DNA from: Clostridia bacterium
GTDB lineage: Bacteria; Bacillota; Clostridia; Oscillospirales; CAG-382
Assembly (NCBI GenBank): GCA_017521025.1
Contig: JAFXEB010000033.1
Location: 1-64,000, forward strand
Length of the DNA stretch: 64,000 nucleotides
Direction of reading: 5' to 3'
Positions 40,838-49,939 of the stretch are shown piece after piece. The notes beneath the pieces were generated by a model. That model did not search any database. It saw only the letters and a program-made list of their open reading frames with translations, and had not been told where the DNA came from. The position numbers and the translations under genes are program-made. Position 1 is the stretch's first letter, and each line of letters starts with the position of its first letter.

Positions 40838-42033
40838 AGAAACGGATACTTATTGCCTCCCATTCCTTGAATATCGGCGGTGCAGAGAGCAGTCTTATAG
40901 GTTACCTTACAGCTCTGTCTGACCGCAAGGACGTGGAGACAGAGCTGTTTTTGTACAGACACGAGGGGGAGCTTATGGAGCATATCCCCGAGAGTATAAG
41001 GCTACTGCCTGAGAAGTCGGAGTATGCCTGTCTTGCCACGCCCATTAAAAGGGTTCTTAAAAAGGGGCGTTTTCTTATTGCGGCAGGCAGATGGTGGGGC
41101 AAGCGAAAGGCGGCGGCTTACAGAAAAAAGCATTCCGCCGTGGCGGAGGAGTCGGCTGTGGGACTTGAATACAGCCACAAATACACAAAGCGCTTTATGC
41201 CCCAAATATCTGATAAAGAATATGACCTTGCCGTGAGCTTTCTTACACCGCACTATTTTGCAGCAGAGAAGCTTAAGGCGAGGAAAAAGATAGCGTTTAT
41301 CCATACGGACTATTCTTATATCACCGTAGACCGTGAGTCGGAGCTTAAGATGTGGGACGCATACGACCATATAGCGGCAGTGTCGGAGGCGGTAAGAGAC
41401 AGCTTTACCGCACTGTTTCCTCCCCTTGCTCACAAGGTTTTGGTGCTTGAGAATATCAACCCTACCGCACTTATCAGAAAAAAAGCAGAGGAAAAGCTGA
41501 CAGCGGATGAAATGCCTGAGGGCGAGGAGATAAAGCTGCTTTCGGTAGGTAGGTTTTGCCATGCCAAGAATTTTGAGAGCATACCCAAAAAGCTGAAAAT
41601 GCTTTTGGATGTGGGGATAAAAGCAAAATGGTATATTATCGGCTATGGCGATGACCGCCTGATAAGGCAGGCGATTGCCGAGACGGGCACCGAGGACAGT
41701 GTTATTATTCTTGGAAAGAGGACAAACCCCTACCCTTATATAAAGCGCTGTGATATATACGTACAACCCTCCAGATACGAGGGCAAAGCTGTGACTGTGC
41801 TGGAGGCGCAGATACTTGGGAAGCCCGTTGTTATCTCTGACTTTGCCACAGCGGCATCCCAGCTTACGGACGGGGTGGACGGTGTTGTCGCCCCTATGGC
41901 TGACGAGAGCTTTGTTTTGCGTCTCGGTCAGATTATAGCCGACGTGGAGGGAAGGCGGCGGCTTTCGGCAAACTGCCTTGCCACCGATTACAGTGGCAGA
42001 GAGGCGGCAGATAAGCTTATTAAATTGATATAG
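40834..42033 (+). CDS. Glycosyltransferase family 4
   Basis: About 399 residues, GT-B. ASHSLNIGGAESSL at the N-terminus (the GGAE/GG-x-E acceptor loop), then LLSVGRFCHAKNFESIPKK and the C-terminal PSRYEGKAVTVLEAQILGKPVVIS nucleotide-sugar motif. The start is TTG at 40834, overlapping the previous TGA and placed after GGGGAGGAAG; an in-frame ATG at 40810 lies inside the previous gene. Residues 95-135 hold a basic insertion (RKKAAAYRKK-like) that may touch the membrane. Peripheral cytoplasmic enzyme, specificity unknown. Confidence 0.88.
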   Translation: MKKRILIASHSLNIGGAESSLIGYLTALSDRKDVETELFLYRHEGELMEHIPESIRLLPEKSEYACLATPIKRVLKKGRFLIAAGRWWGKRKAAAYRKKHSAVAEESAVGLEYSHKYTKRFMPQISDKEYDLAVSFLTPHYFAAEKLKARKKIAFIHTDYSYITVDRESELKMWDAYDHIAAVSEAVRDSFTALFPPLAHKVLVLENINPTALIRKKAEEKLTADEMPEGEEIKLLSVGRFCHAKNFESIPKKLKMLLDVGIKAKWYIIGYGDDRLIRQAIAETGTEDSVIILGKRTNPYPYIKRCDIYVQPSRYEGKAVTVLEAQILGKPVVISDFATAASQLTDGVDGVVAPMADESFVLRLGQIIADVEGRRRLSANCLATDYSGREAADKLIKLI

Positions 42034-42046
42034 ACGGAGTTTGTTT

Positions 42047-43030
42047 ATGGTTTTCAGTGTGATAATGCCTGTGTACAATAAAGCACCGTATCTTGCACGG
42101 GCGGTGGAGTCTGTCCTTTCCCAGGAGCATCTTGCGGAGCTGATAGCCATAGACGACGGCAGTACAGATGGCAGCGGCGAGCTGCTTGACACCCTTGCCA
42201 AGCGTGACCACAGACTTGTGGTAGTGCATCAGAAAAACGCAGGAGTTTCTGCCACAAGGAACAGGGGGCTCTCTCTTGCTACGGGAGATTATATCTGTTT
42301 CCTTGACGGAGACGATCTGCTTGACCATGGTTTTTTCGGTAAAGCCTACGGCGTAATAGAGGACAGCTTGCCCGATATAACGTTTTTCGCTTACCGAAAG
42401 CTACGGGATAACGGCGTGTGCGTGGACATACCCTCTCCCACAAGGGGGACGGTCACGACGGCTGACGCCCTTAAGAGCTGTTATTTTCACCAGATAGAGA
42501 CGGGGTATCTTGGCTGTGCCAGCAACAAGCTTGTAAAAGCATCGCTTGCAAAAAGCTGTTTGTTTGATACCTCCTTGCGGTTGGCAGAGGACCTTGACTA
42601 TTGGGTGAAAGTGCTGGACAAGGCTGAGGTCTGCACCTTTTCGGAGCTTTATGCCTTCACCTACGTACAGAGCGTTGCAGGCTCAAGCTGCTTTGACAAG
42701 GTAGATTACCCCTCACAGCTAAGGGTCAGGGTAGGCTACAAAAAGCTGTTGGAAAAGAAAGTGTCCGGCTTTTTTGCAGAAGATCTGCTACGGGAGATAT
42801 CACGGTTTGTATATTATTCGGCGGCGGATGCCTGCCTTATCAGCAAAGCGGAGGGCAAGGCAGTGGTGCGTTCTCTTTTCGCAGGAGATGCCGACAGAAA
42901 AAAGCTGTACACTAAGGGGCTTGGTGTCTTTCAGAAGACCGTGGTGTGGCTTATAAAGCACGGTATATATTCTGCGGCAGTAGCTTTGATAAGGGCAAAG
43001 CAAAGGTTCAGGGGGCAAAGGAATGTGTAA
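42047..43030 (+). CDS. Glycosyltransferase family 2
   Basis: 327 residues, GT-A. VIMPVYNKAPYLARAVESVLSQ, AIDDGSTDGSGEL, the VSATRNRGLSLATGDYI block and FLDGDDLLD (DxD) are all intact, followed by an ED-type catalytic base near LRLAEDLDYWVK. The remaining C-terminal part is helical. The ATG at 42047 lies 7 bases after CGGAG. It overlaps the next glycosyltransferase by 8 bases. Donor and linkage unknown. Confidence 0.9.
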   Translation: MVFSVIMPVYNKAPYLARAVESVLSQEHLAELIAIDDGSTDGSGELLDTLAKRDHRLVVVHQKNAGVSATRNRGLSLATGDYICFLDGDDLLDHGFFGKAYGVIEDSLPDITFFAYRKLRDNGVCVDIPSPTRGTVTTADALKSCYFHQIETGYLGCASNKLVKASLAKSCLFDTSLRLAEDLDYWVKVLDKAEVCTFSELYAFTYVQSVAGSSCFDKVDYPSQLRVRVGYKKLLEKKVSGFFAEDLLREISRFVYYSAADACLISKAEGKAVVRSLFAGDADRKKLYTKGLGVFQKTVVWLIKHGIYSAAVALIRAKQRFRGQRNV

Positions 43031-44027
43031 GATAAGCGTTATTATACCCGTGTACAATGCCACGCCGTGGCTTGAGGCTTGTATAGCCTCCTTTGACAAC
43101 CAGAGCTTTAAAGATTTTGAGCTTTTACTTATAGACGACGGCAGCAATGACGGGAGTGGAGAGTTGTGCGACAAGCTGGGCGCTGAGAACGCTAAAATTC
43201 GTGCATTTCACAAAGAAAACGGGGGGGCGGGTTCTGCCCGCAACATCGGACTTGAGCACGCACGTGGAAAATATATAGCCTTTGCAGACGCAGATGACAC
43301 AGTGCACCCTGACTTTCTTGCACGGCTGTACGGCACGGCGGAGGAGACGGGGGCAGAGCTTGTTATGTGTGACTGCATAAAGCACGGTGTGCAGAGCGCA
43401 GCTCCCCAAAGCCAGCCTATAAGGAGCGGTGTCTATACAAGGGAGCAAATATGCGAAGAGCTGTACGGCTGTCTTATTATGTTTGACCGCCTTGAGCTTC
43501 CGCCTACTATATCCAACTGTGTGTGCTTGTTTAAAAGGTCGCTTATAGAGGAAAACGGTATAAGATATCCCGAGGTCAGGCTGTGCGAGGACAGCTATTT
43601 CGGCTCGGTAGCTCTGTACTGTGCTGAGAGCTTTGTTTACCTTAAGGGTGAGAACTTATATAACTATCTGTATCACGAGAGCTCGGTGTCCCACGGGGGC
43701 GATATGAGCAGGGCAAAGTGCAGATGGGAGTCTTTTTTGACTATCAACAAGTGTTATGAGAACTATTTCGGCGGCAAAGGCGTTTTTGATATGCAGATAA
43801 AGTATAATATGCTGTATTTCACCCTTAATCAGCTTGGATATATAAAAAGGCAACGGCTTTCCTTCAAAGCCTACAGAAAGGCAGCAGCGGCTTTGATGGG
43901 AGAGGAACAGGTGGTGCTTGCTATGAGGGGGCTGAAGCCGCCCAAGGTATCGGCAAGGCTTAAGGTAACCCTGTGGCTTATTAAGCACAGGAACGCCGCA
44001 TTGTACTGTTTACTGCATCGCAGGTGA
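43023..44027 (+). CDS. Glycosyltransferase family 2
   Basis: 334 residues, GT-A. VIIPVYNATPWLEACIASF, LIDDGSNDGSGELCD, GGAGSARNIGLEHARGKYIAFADADDTV (DADD metal site), and the catalytic-base segment VRLCEDSYFGS. A WfgS/WcaA-type enzyme for adding one sugar to a growing unit. It starts within the previous gene, confirming one transcript. It is similar in layout to the genes at 42047 and 44925, suggesting local duplication. Confidence 0.9.
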   Translation: MCKISVIIPVYNATPWLEACIASFDNQSFKDFELLLIDDGSNDGSGELCDKLGAENAKIRAFHKENGGAGSARNIGLEHARGKYIAFADADDTVHPDFLARLYGTAEETGAELVMCDCIKHGVQSAAPQSQPIRSGVYTREQICEELYGCLIMFDRLELPPTISNCVCLFKRSLIEENGIRYPEVRLCEDSYFGSVALYCAESFVYLKGENLYNYLYHESSVSHGGDMSRAKCRWESFLTINKCYENYFGGKGVFDMQIKYNMLYFTLNQLGYIKRQRLSFKAYRKAAAALMGEEQVVLAMRGLKPPKVSARLKVTLWLIKHRNAALYCLLHRR

Positions 44028-44031
44028 TATT

Positions 44032-44928
44032 ATGAGGCTACTTACGATATTTACACCCAGCTATAACCGTGCTCACACTCTTGGCAGGCTTTATGAGTCG
44101 CTGGCGGCGCAGAGTGATATGCGCTTTGAATGGGTGGTGGTGGACGATGGCTCCACGGACGGCACGGCAGAGCTGTTGAAGGGCTTTAAGAAAACGGCGC
44201 CCTTTTCCGTTACAGTAATCACCAAGGAAAACGGAGGCAAGCCTGCCGCCATAAACGATGGACTGAGGGCGGCAAGGGGCGAGTTTTTCTTTATGCTTGA
44301 CAGCGACGATTATCTGTCGGAGGATGGAGTTGAAAAGCTTTTTCGTTGGTGCGAGGAGATAGAGGGCGACGGGAGCTTTGTGGGCGTTGGCGCCGCAAAG
44401 GCGTATATAGGCGGCACCTACATCAAGGGCGTGCCCCCGAAGGTAGGCGAGGGCGGCTACGTTGACGCCACCAACCTTGAGAGAAGGCTGTATGACCTTG
44501 ACGCCGATATGTGCGAGGCATATAAGACAGAGATATTCAGGCGTTTTCCCTTTGTTACATGGGAGGGAGAGCGATTTGTGCCTGAGCAGATAGTGCTTAA
44601 CGAGATGGCACTTGCAGGCTACAGGCTGAGGTGGCACAAGGATATCATTTATTATTGCGAATACTTAGAGGGCGGACTTACAAGGGACAGCCGTCTGCTT
44701 GTAAAACAAAATCCTATGGGCTACGCTATGATGTACGGTCATATGACAAGGTATGGCTTAGGCTTTGGAAAAAGCTTTAAATGCGCTATGAATATGGTTG
44801 CTTTATCCGTTTGCGGAGGGCACCCCTTTTACTTCCTGAAAAGTGACAGGAGGGGACTTGCCGCATTGGCTTTTTTGCCCGGATTACTTCTTAGCATCAG
44901 ACGGCGCAGGCAGTTTAAGAGGATATGA
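44032..44928 (+). CDS. Glycosyltransferase family 2
   Basis: 298 residues, GT-A. LLTIFTPSYNRAHTLGRLYESL, VVDDGSTDGTAELL, KENGGKPAAINDGLRAARGEFFFMLDSDDYL (DSDD). It is clearly a relative of the gene at 38101 (same TxFTPSYNRA opening and overall length), so these two probably arose by duplication. The last 40 residues contain a basic, partly hydrophobic tail that may contact the membrane. It ends in an ATGA overlap with the next gene. Confidence 0.9.
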   Translation: MRLLTIFTPSYNRAHTLGRLYESLAAQSDMRFEWVVVDDGSTDGTAELLKGFKKTAPFSVTVITKENGGKPAAINDGLRAARGEFFFMLDSDDYLSEDGVEKLFRWCEEIEGDGSFVGVGAAKAYIGGTYIKGVPPKVGEGGYVDATNLERRLYDLDADMCEAYKTEIFRRFPFVTWEGERFVPEQIVLNEMALAGYRLRWHKDIIYYCEYLEGGLTRDSRLLVKQNPMGYAMMYGHMTRYGLGFGKSFKCAMNMVALSVCGGHPFYFLKSDRRGLAALAFLPGLLLSIRRRRQFKRI

Positions 44929-45875
44929 AGACAGTAAGCGTTATTATACCTGTATACAACAAAAGAGAATATATAGGGCGCTGTGTGAGCAGTCTTACCG
45001 CCCAGAGCTTTTCAGATTTTGAGCTTATATTGGTGGATGACGGCAGTACCGACGGCAGTGGTGAGCTGTGCGACGGCTTTGCCGCCGCAGATAGGCGCAT
45101 AAGGGTCATCCACAGAGCAAACGGCGGTGTTTCTTCTGCAAGGAACGCAGGGCTTGCCTTGGCGGAGGGGCAATATGTGACCTTTATAGACGGCGACGAC
45201 TACGTGCCCAACGGCTACCTTGCAGCTCTTGTAGCGGCGGCGGAGGGAGCAGACGTGGCTGTATGCGACGTGGTGTGCGTGAGAGACGGCAGAGAGGCAA
45301 GGCGTTTCGCCTGCGGAAAGGAGAGCCTTACCGCCGTGGAGGCTACGGAGCTTTTGCTTTCAAGACGTGAGATAAATTCAGGTCCCTGCGGCAAGCTTTT
45401 TAGAAGAGAGTGTATTGACGGCGTACTGTTTCCTGATATGAGAGTGTATGAGGACATCTTGTTTGTGCTTGCGGCCTTTGACAGGGCAGATACCGTAAGA
45501 GCCACAAGAGACACCGAGTACGTCTATGACGTGAGTACGGGCGGAGCGATGAGTGCCTATGCAAAGCACCCAAATACAGATCTTATCACCATGGCTGAGA
45601 GGGTGCTTGACTACCTTGACACAAGGGAGGGCGTTTTCTCGCCACAGCCTGAATATACTACCCTATCCCATCTGATGCAGCACCTGCGTGAGATAGAGGG
45701 GATAAAAGAAAAAACGCCCGAGCAAGAGGCGCTTCTCAGGGCGATATGCGACTTCTTTTACAAAAAACGAAGGCGCATACGAAAGAACAAGGCGTTTGCC
45801 TTTAAGGAACGGATAGTGTATCTTTTTGCCGCAAGGGGATACCGCATCAAGGGCGGTATAAAAAAGATAAAATAA
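44925..45875 (+). CDS. Glycosyltransferase family 2
   Basis: 316 residues, GT-A. VIIPVYNKREYIGRCVSSL, LVDDGSTDGSGELCD, GGVSSARNAGLALAEGQYVTFIDGDDYV (DGDD), and RVYEDILFVLAAF carrying the likely catalytic base. Last gene of the plus-strand polysaccharide operon; its start overlaps the previous stop by 4 bases. The C-terminus is strongly basic (KKRRRIRKNK). The bidirectional terminator at 45882 follows at once. Confidence 0.9.
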   Translation: MKTVSVIIPVYNKREYIGRCVSSLTAQSFSDFELILVDDGSTDGSGELCDGFAAADRRIRVIHRANGGVSSARNAGLALAEGQYVTFIDGDDYVPNGYLAALVAAAEGADVAVCDVVCVRDGREARRFACGKESLTAVEATELLLSRREINSGPCGKLFRRECIDGVLFPDMRVYEDILFVLAAFDRADTVRATRDTEYVYDVSTGGAMSAYAKHPNTDLITMAERVLDYLDTREGVFSPQPEYTTLSHLMQHLREIEGIKEKTPEQEALLRAICDFFYKKRRRIRKNKAFAFKERIVYLFAARGYRIKGGIKKIK

Positions 45876-45881
45876 AACAAA

Positions 45882-45940
45882 GATGCCGACTTATCGAGAC
45901 TTTCCACAAGGACGGTCTTGCCAAGTCGGCATTCGTTTTT
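45882..45940. terminator. Bidirectional terminator between the two polysaccharide operons
   Basis: GATGCCGACTT (45882-45892) pairs with AAGTCGGCATTC (45923-45934). An inner CGAGAC/GTCTTG stem is present, with GTTTTTAT on the plus side and TTTG/TTTTA on the minus side. It ends both convergent operons. Confidence 0.85.
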
Positions 45941-45948
45941 ATATTCGC

Positions 45949-46410
45949 TTATCTAAGTATGTACTCAATAAACTCTCTTACTGCGCCCTCGCCGCCCTTT
46001 GCAGAGCAAACGTAGTTTGCCGCTTTTTTAACCTGCTCTGCACCGTCAGAGGGGCAGGCAGAAATGCCACAGCTTTCCATACATTCAAGGTCATTCAGGT
46101 CGTCACCTATATAGGCTGTTTCGTCAGCATCTATCCCCTGCTCTGCCCAAAGGCTTTTTAAGGTGTCAAGCTTATCCTTTACCCCTTGGTAGCAGTACTT
46201 AATACCAAGCTCCTTGCATCTGAAATCCACTATATCTGAGCGGCGACCCGTAATAATAACGGGTACTATACCCTTATCAGGCAGTATATGAGCTATGGCG
46301 TAGCCGTCCTTAACATTAAAAGCCTTCATCAGCTCGCCACCTGCGCCCGTGTATATCCTGCCATCTGTAAGAGTGCCGTCTACATCCATCACAAGCATTT
46401 TTATACTCAT
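45949..46410 (-). CDS. kdsC: 3-deoxy-D-manno-octulosonate 8-phosphate phosphatase
   Basis: 153 residues, the compact HAD phosphatase of the YrbI/KdsC type. It removes phosphate from Kdo-8-P to give Kdo. Motif I DVDGTLTDGRIY (catalytic Asp pair), motif II IITGRRSD, and motif III GDDLNDLE are all present. FNVKDGYAI and YQGVKDKLDTL are specific to KdsC. It lacks a cap domain, as expected for the tetrameric form. It overlaps kdsD by 4 bases and is last in the operon. N-acylneuraminate-type phosphatases are related, but the neighbours make Kdo by far the best reading. Confidence 0.9.
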   Translation of the reverse strand: MSIKMLVMDVDGTLTDGRIYTGAGGELMKAFNVKDGYAIAHILPDKGIVPVIITGRRSDIVDFRCKELGIKYCYQGVKDKLDTLKSLWAEQGIDADETAYIGDDLNDLECMESCGISACPSDGAEQVKKAANYVCSAKGGEGAVREFIEYILR

Positions 46411-47381
46411 TGCACTATCCCCGTTTTTAATATATCCTGCATCAGCAAAGCGCCCGTTACTCTGCCCTCTCCGTCAAGCACGGGCAGGCAGGTTATGCGG
46501 TTATCGTTCATATACTGCAGTGCGTTTACAGCCATATCACGGCTGTCTACCCATTTGGGCGAATGGGTCATAACCCTATCTACAGTCTCGGAATACACAT
46601 CCACAGAGCGCTCGAGCATACGTCTGAGGTCGCCGTCTGTGATTATGCCCTTGAGAGTGCCGTGGGCATCCACTATGCTGACCATACTGAGTCCCTTACT
46701 GCTCATCTCCACTATCGCCGCTCTCAGCGGACTGCCCTCACGCACCACTGCGTTGCCGTCACCGCCGTGCATTACGTCTGCCACCTTTACGTGGAGGCGC
46801 TTTCCGAGCGAGCCTGCAGGATGGTGAAAGCCGAAATCAGCCTCAGAATAGTTGCGCCCACGGGAAACTGAAAGAGCAAGCGCATCACCCAAGACCAGCA
46901 GTGCCGTGGTACTGGAGGTAGGCGCAAGGTGCATATAGCACGCCTCCTCAAAATCGGGGAAAACAAAGCGATGCTTACAGCCCTGTGCAAGTGTAGAGCA
47001 TTCCTTACCCGTTAGTGCCACCGTTACACAGCCTATCTCGCTGAGAGTAGGCAAAAGGTCTGTAACCTCGTGACTTTCGCCGCTATGGCTGGCAAGCACT
47101 ACTACGTCACGCTTTTCTACCATACCCAGATCACCGTGCATAGCCTCAGCGGGATGCATAAAGAAGGAGGGGATGCCAAGGCTTGCAAAGCTTGCGGCTA
47201 TCTTTGTGGCGATATGCCCCGATTTGCCCATGCCCGTGAATATCACCTTGCCCTCACAGCCTGCTATAAGCTGTGCGATGCCTTCAAAATCAGCCCCGAG
47301 GGCGTCCTTCGTCTTTTGTATGGCGGCTATCTCCTTATCAAAGACAGACCTCGCCTCTGCCAAATAATCGAACTTTTTCAT
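46407..47381 (-). CDS. kdsD: D-arabinose 5-phosphate isomerase
   Basis: 324 residues. Converts ribulose 5-phosphate to arabinose 5-phosphate, the first committed step to Kdo. N-terminal SIS domain: GKVIFTGMGKSGHIATKIAASFASLG, ASHSGESHEVTDLLP, EACYMHLAPTSSTTALLVLGDAL, HHPAGSLGKRL. Two CBS repeats form the C-terminal third (about residues 205-320). KdsD, KpsF and GutQ share this layout; KpsF is the capsule-linked paralogue in E. coli. The start is 15 bases after the kdsA stop. Confidence 0.93.
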   Translation of the reverse strand: MKKFDYLAEARSVFDKEIAAIQKTKDALGADFEGIAQLIAGCEGKVIFTGMGKSGHIATKIAASFASLGIPSFFMHPAEAMHGDLGMVEKRDVVVLASHSGESHEVTDLLPTLSEIGCVTVALTGKECSTLAQGCKHRFVFPDFEEACYMHLAPTSSTTALLVLGDALALSVSRGRNYSEADFGFHHPAGSLGKRLHVKVADVMHGGDGNAVVREGSPLRAAIVEMSSKGLSMVSIVDAHGTLKGIITDGDLRRMLERSVDVYSETVDRVMTHSPKWVDSRDMAVNALQYMNDNRITCLPVLDGEGRVTGALLMQDILKTGIVQ

Positions 47382-47396
47382 AAGCTTATCCCTCGC

Positions 47397-48167
47397 TTAG
47401 TGTACGGCGATATAAATGCGCACAAGACCTGAAAGCAGCTCCTCCATTTCGGACAGCGGCACCATATTGGGTCCGTCTGACAAAGCGCTGTCAGGCTCGG
47501 GGTGGGTCTCGAAAAACAAACCGTCTGCCCCTGCAGCTACAGCCGCTCTGGCAAGCACCGGAACGAAGGCACGGTTGCCACCTGAACTCTTGCCCATACC
47601 GCCCGGCTTTTGCACGCTGTGAGTAGCGTCGAATATTACAGGCACGCCAAGCTCTTTCATAACCTGTATGCCCGACATATCCACCACAAGGGTGTTGTAG
47701 CCAAAGGAGGTGCCACGCTCGCAAAGCATTACACGGTCATTGCCCTCTGCCCTCACCTTATCAACACAGTTTACCATATCCCACGGGGCAAGGAATTGCC
47801 CTTTTTTTATGTTTACCGTCTTCCCCGTCCTCGCCGCCGCTACAAGCAGGTCGGTCTGACGGCACAGAAAGGCAGGTATCTGCAAAATGTCAGCTACTGC
47901 TGCCGAGGGCTCTGCCTGCCACGGCTCATGGATATCGGTGCAGATACCGACACCGAGCTTTGACTTTATCTCACCAAGAATGGCAAGCCCCTCCTCCATA
48001 CCGAGACCTCTGAAGCTACTGCCTGAGGTACGGTTTGCCTTATCGAAGGATGCCTTAAAGGTGAATGGTATACCAAGCCTTTCCGTTATCTCCTTAAGTC
48101 TCGTCGCTATCTCAAAGCATATCTCCCTGCTCTCTATCACGCAGGGGCCGGCAATAAGCTGCAGCAT
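47397..48167 (-). CDS. kdsA: Kdo-8-phosphate synthase (metal-dependent type)
   Basis: 256 residues. Condenses arabinose 5-phosphate with phosphoenolpyruvate to Kdo-8-P. The family blocks are intact: [73 protein letters not shown]. The N-terminal motif reads AGPCVIES with Cys8, the metal ligand of metal-dependent (Aquifex-like) enzymes, where E. coli KdsA has Asn. The ATG at 48167 has GAGGTGAG just upstream; the longer frame to 48266 runs into kdsB. It sits between kdsB and kdsD in the operon. Confidence 0.95.
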   Translation of the reverse strand: MLQLIAGPCVIESREICFEIATRLKEITERLGIPFTFKASFDKANRTSGSSFRGLGMEEGLAILGEIKSKLGVGICTDIHEPWQAEPSAAVADILQIPAFLCRQTDLLVAAARTGKTVNIKKGQFLAPWDMVNCVDKVRAEGNDRVMLCERGTSFGYNTLVVDMSGIQVMKELGVPVIFDATHSVQKPGGMGKSSGGNRAFVPVLARAAVAAGADGLFFETHPEPDSALSDGPNMVPLSEMEELLSGLVRIYIAVH

Positions 48168-48177
48168 ATATCTCACC

Positions 48178-48915
48178 TCACTCTGCCATACCGTTCTGAA
48201 GCATATATTTCTCCACTGCCACTCTGTCCTTAGGCGTATCCACAGACAAGGTCTTACAGTGAGCATTTATGTAGTAGCAATCCTTGCGGTTTTCAATAAA
48301 GCGGAAGGAATCGTTCTCCTCTATCTTTTCAACAGGTCCACGGGGAGTGCTGTGATAGTAATCCAGTGCCGCCTTGGTGAATGCGCCTACGCCCACAAAC
48401 TTTTGGTAAGCGTAGCTCATATCTCCCTTTGGAAAAGGGATGGGCGCACGGGAAATAAACAGACAAATGCCGTCTTTATTGGTCACTATCTTCAAATTCG
48501 TGGGGTCTACCACCTCTACGGGGTTCTGAAAATCGGTCATCAAATTAGATACGTAAAACCCGTCCTCGGGGATGGCGGCAGGTATGCATTTTACGATATC
48601 CTCTGCCCTCACCAAGGGCTCGTCCCCATTTATCATAACGTAAAGGTCTGCCTTTACCTTCTCAGACACCTCAAAAAGACGCTCGGTAGCAGTTTCACAA
48701 TCAGGTGAGGTCATTATTACCTTAGCACCGAAGCCCTCGGCAACCTCCTTTATGTCCTCGCTATCGGTGGCAACATACAGCTCGTCAAACTCCTTGACCT
48801 CGGCAGAATGCTTCCACACCCAGTACACCATAGGCTTGCCGCATATCTCGGCAAGTGGCTTGCCTCTGAATCTTGTAGAGCCGCCACGGGCAGGTATCAT
48901 ACCAATTATTCTCAT
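48178..48915 (-). CDS. kdsB: CMP-Kdo synthetase (3-deoxy-manno-octulosonate cytidylyltransferase)
   Basis: 245 residues, normal length. Activates Kdo with CTP to CMP-Kdo, the donor for Kdo transferases. N-terminal [28 protein letters not shown] (nucleotide loop), then [10 protein letters not shown] (the metal Asp), YVSNLMTDF and the substrate region around [17 protein letters not shown]-sialic acid synthetases share the fold, but the kdsA/kdsC/kdsD neighbours and the GDEPL motif fix this as KdsB. The ATG at 48915 overlaps the upstream glycosyltransferase stop (ATGA). Confidence 0.94.
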   Translation of the reverse strand: MRIIGMIPARGGSTRFRGKPLAEICGKPMVYWVWKHSAEVKEFDELYVATDSEDIKEVAEGFGAKVIMTSPDCETATERLFEVSEKVKADLYVMINGDEPLVRAEDIVKCIPAAIPEDGFYVSNLMTDFQNPVEVVDPTNLKIVTNKDGICLFISRAPIPFPKGDMSYAYQKFVGVGAFTKAALDYYHSTPRGPVEKIEENDSFRFIENRKDCYYINAHCKTLSVDTPKDRVAVEKYMLQNGMAE

Positions 48916-49916
48916 AACATCTTCCCTTTCTGTCCTGAGCCGAAAGTCCCTTTTCCGCACATATTGCGAAAAAGCCTTATCAGCCTGTAATTGCGGGTCT
49001 TAAGCAACCAACGTATATAGAATTTTTCATTTTTTGTGCCATGCTTTATACATAGCCCAAGCTCCGCCGACCTTAACATACGGTTGCTGTAGGCGTATTT
49101 TTCGGACCTTGTCATTTTGGTGTTTCTCGGGTCAAACACTATATCCAGCATAGAGTAAAAGTAGGAATAGTGCCACCGCAAAAAATCCTCTCTGTCACCC
49201 TCGGATATCAGAGGGAGACGTGCGGACATTATGGGTAGCTGAAGGCTCAGCATATCATAACGGTAAAGACTCATAGCACCGTAAACATTGCTCACATAGT
49301 GATACAGCGGGCGTGGCAGATAGACTGCGCCCTTGCACAAAGCGGCGTATTCAGCGCAGAAAACAGCGTCCTCACCTATAGACCTGCCCTCGTCAAAGCG
49401 AAGGGCGGCGTTCTTTATTTTGTCTACCGAGAATATCTTGAGGCACGCCGAGCCCGAAACGCCACGCCTGAATATACCGTAGTAGTCTGTGAGCGTTTCG
49501 TTATCTCCCGAGGTATCTGCCATAGGCTTGCTTTCGCTTCCGTCTGCCCGCTCTCGCCGGCAGTTACAGCTGATAAAGGCATCATTATATCGCTCTGCCG
49601 CACCGTGCAGGGCAGAGCACCACTCGGGGTCGGCATAGTCGTCACCATCGCAGAACATTATATATCTGCCACGGGCAAGCTCTATTCCTGCGTTTCTCGC
49701 AGAAGAAACACCGCCGTTTTTTTTGTGTATCACCCTTATGCGGCTATCTCTTTCGGCGTATGTGTCACATATTTCTCCGCAGGCGTCGGGGCTACCGTCA
49801 TCCACCAATATCAATTCAATATCACGAAATGTCTGGTCAAGTATGCTGTCTATACATCGGGTCAGAAATGACTCCACCCTGTATACGGGAACGATTATGC
49901 TTATTTCAGGCTTCAT
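48912..49916 (-). CDS. Glycosyltransferase family 2
   Basis: 334 residues, GT-A. IIVPVYRVESFLTRCIDSILDQ, LVDDGSPDACGEICD, GGVSSARNAGIELARGRYIMFCDGDDYAD (DGDD). The C-terminal part is helical with a basic end. The ATG at 49916 is chosen as the beginning of the conserved strand; the ribosome site (GGGCGG) is weak. It lies between the ABC ATPase and kdsB in the export/Kdo operon, so it probably extends the Kdo-containing glycan. Confidence 0.88.
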   Translation of the reverse strand: MKPEISIIVPVYRVESFLTRCIDSILDQTFRDIELILVDDGSPDACGEICDTYAERDSRIRVIHKKNGGVSSARNAGIELARGRYIMFCDGDDYADPEWCSALHGAAERYNDAFISCNCRRERADGSESKPMADTSGDNETLTDYYGIFRRGVSGSACLKIFSVDKIKNAALRFDEGRSIGEDAVFCAEYAALCKGAVYLPRPLYHYVSNVYGAMSLYRYDMLSLQLPIMSARLPLISEGDREDFLRWHYSYFYSMLDIVFDPRNTKMTRSEKYAYSNRMLRSAELGLCIKHGTKNEKFYIRWLLKTRNYRLIRLFRNMCGKGTFGSGQKGKML

Positions 49917-49939
49917 AAAACACCGCCCCCCAAAAAACT

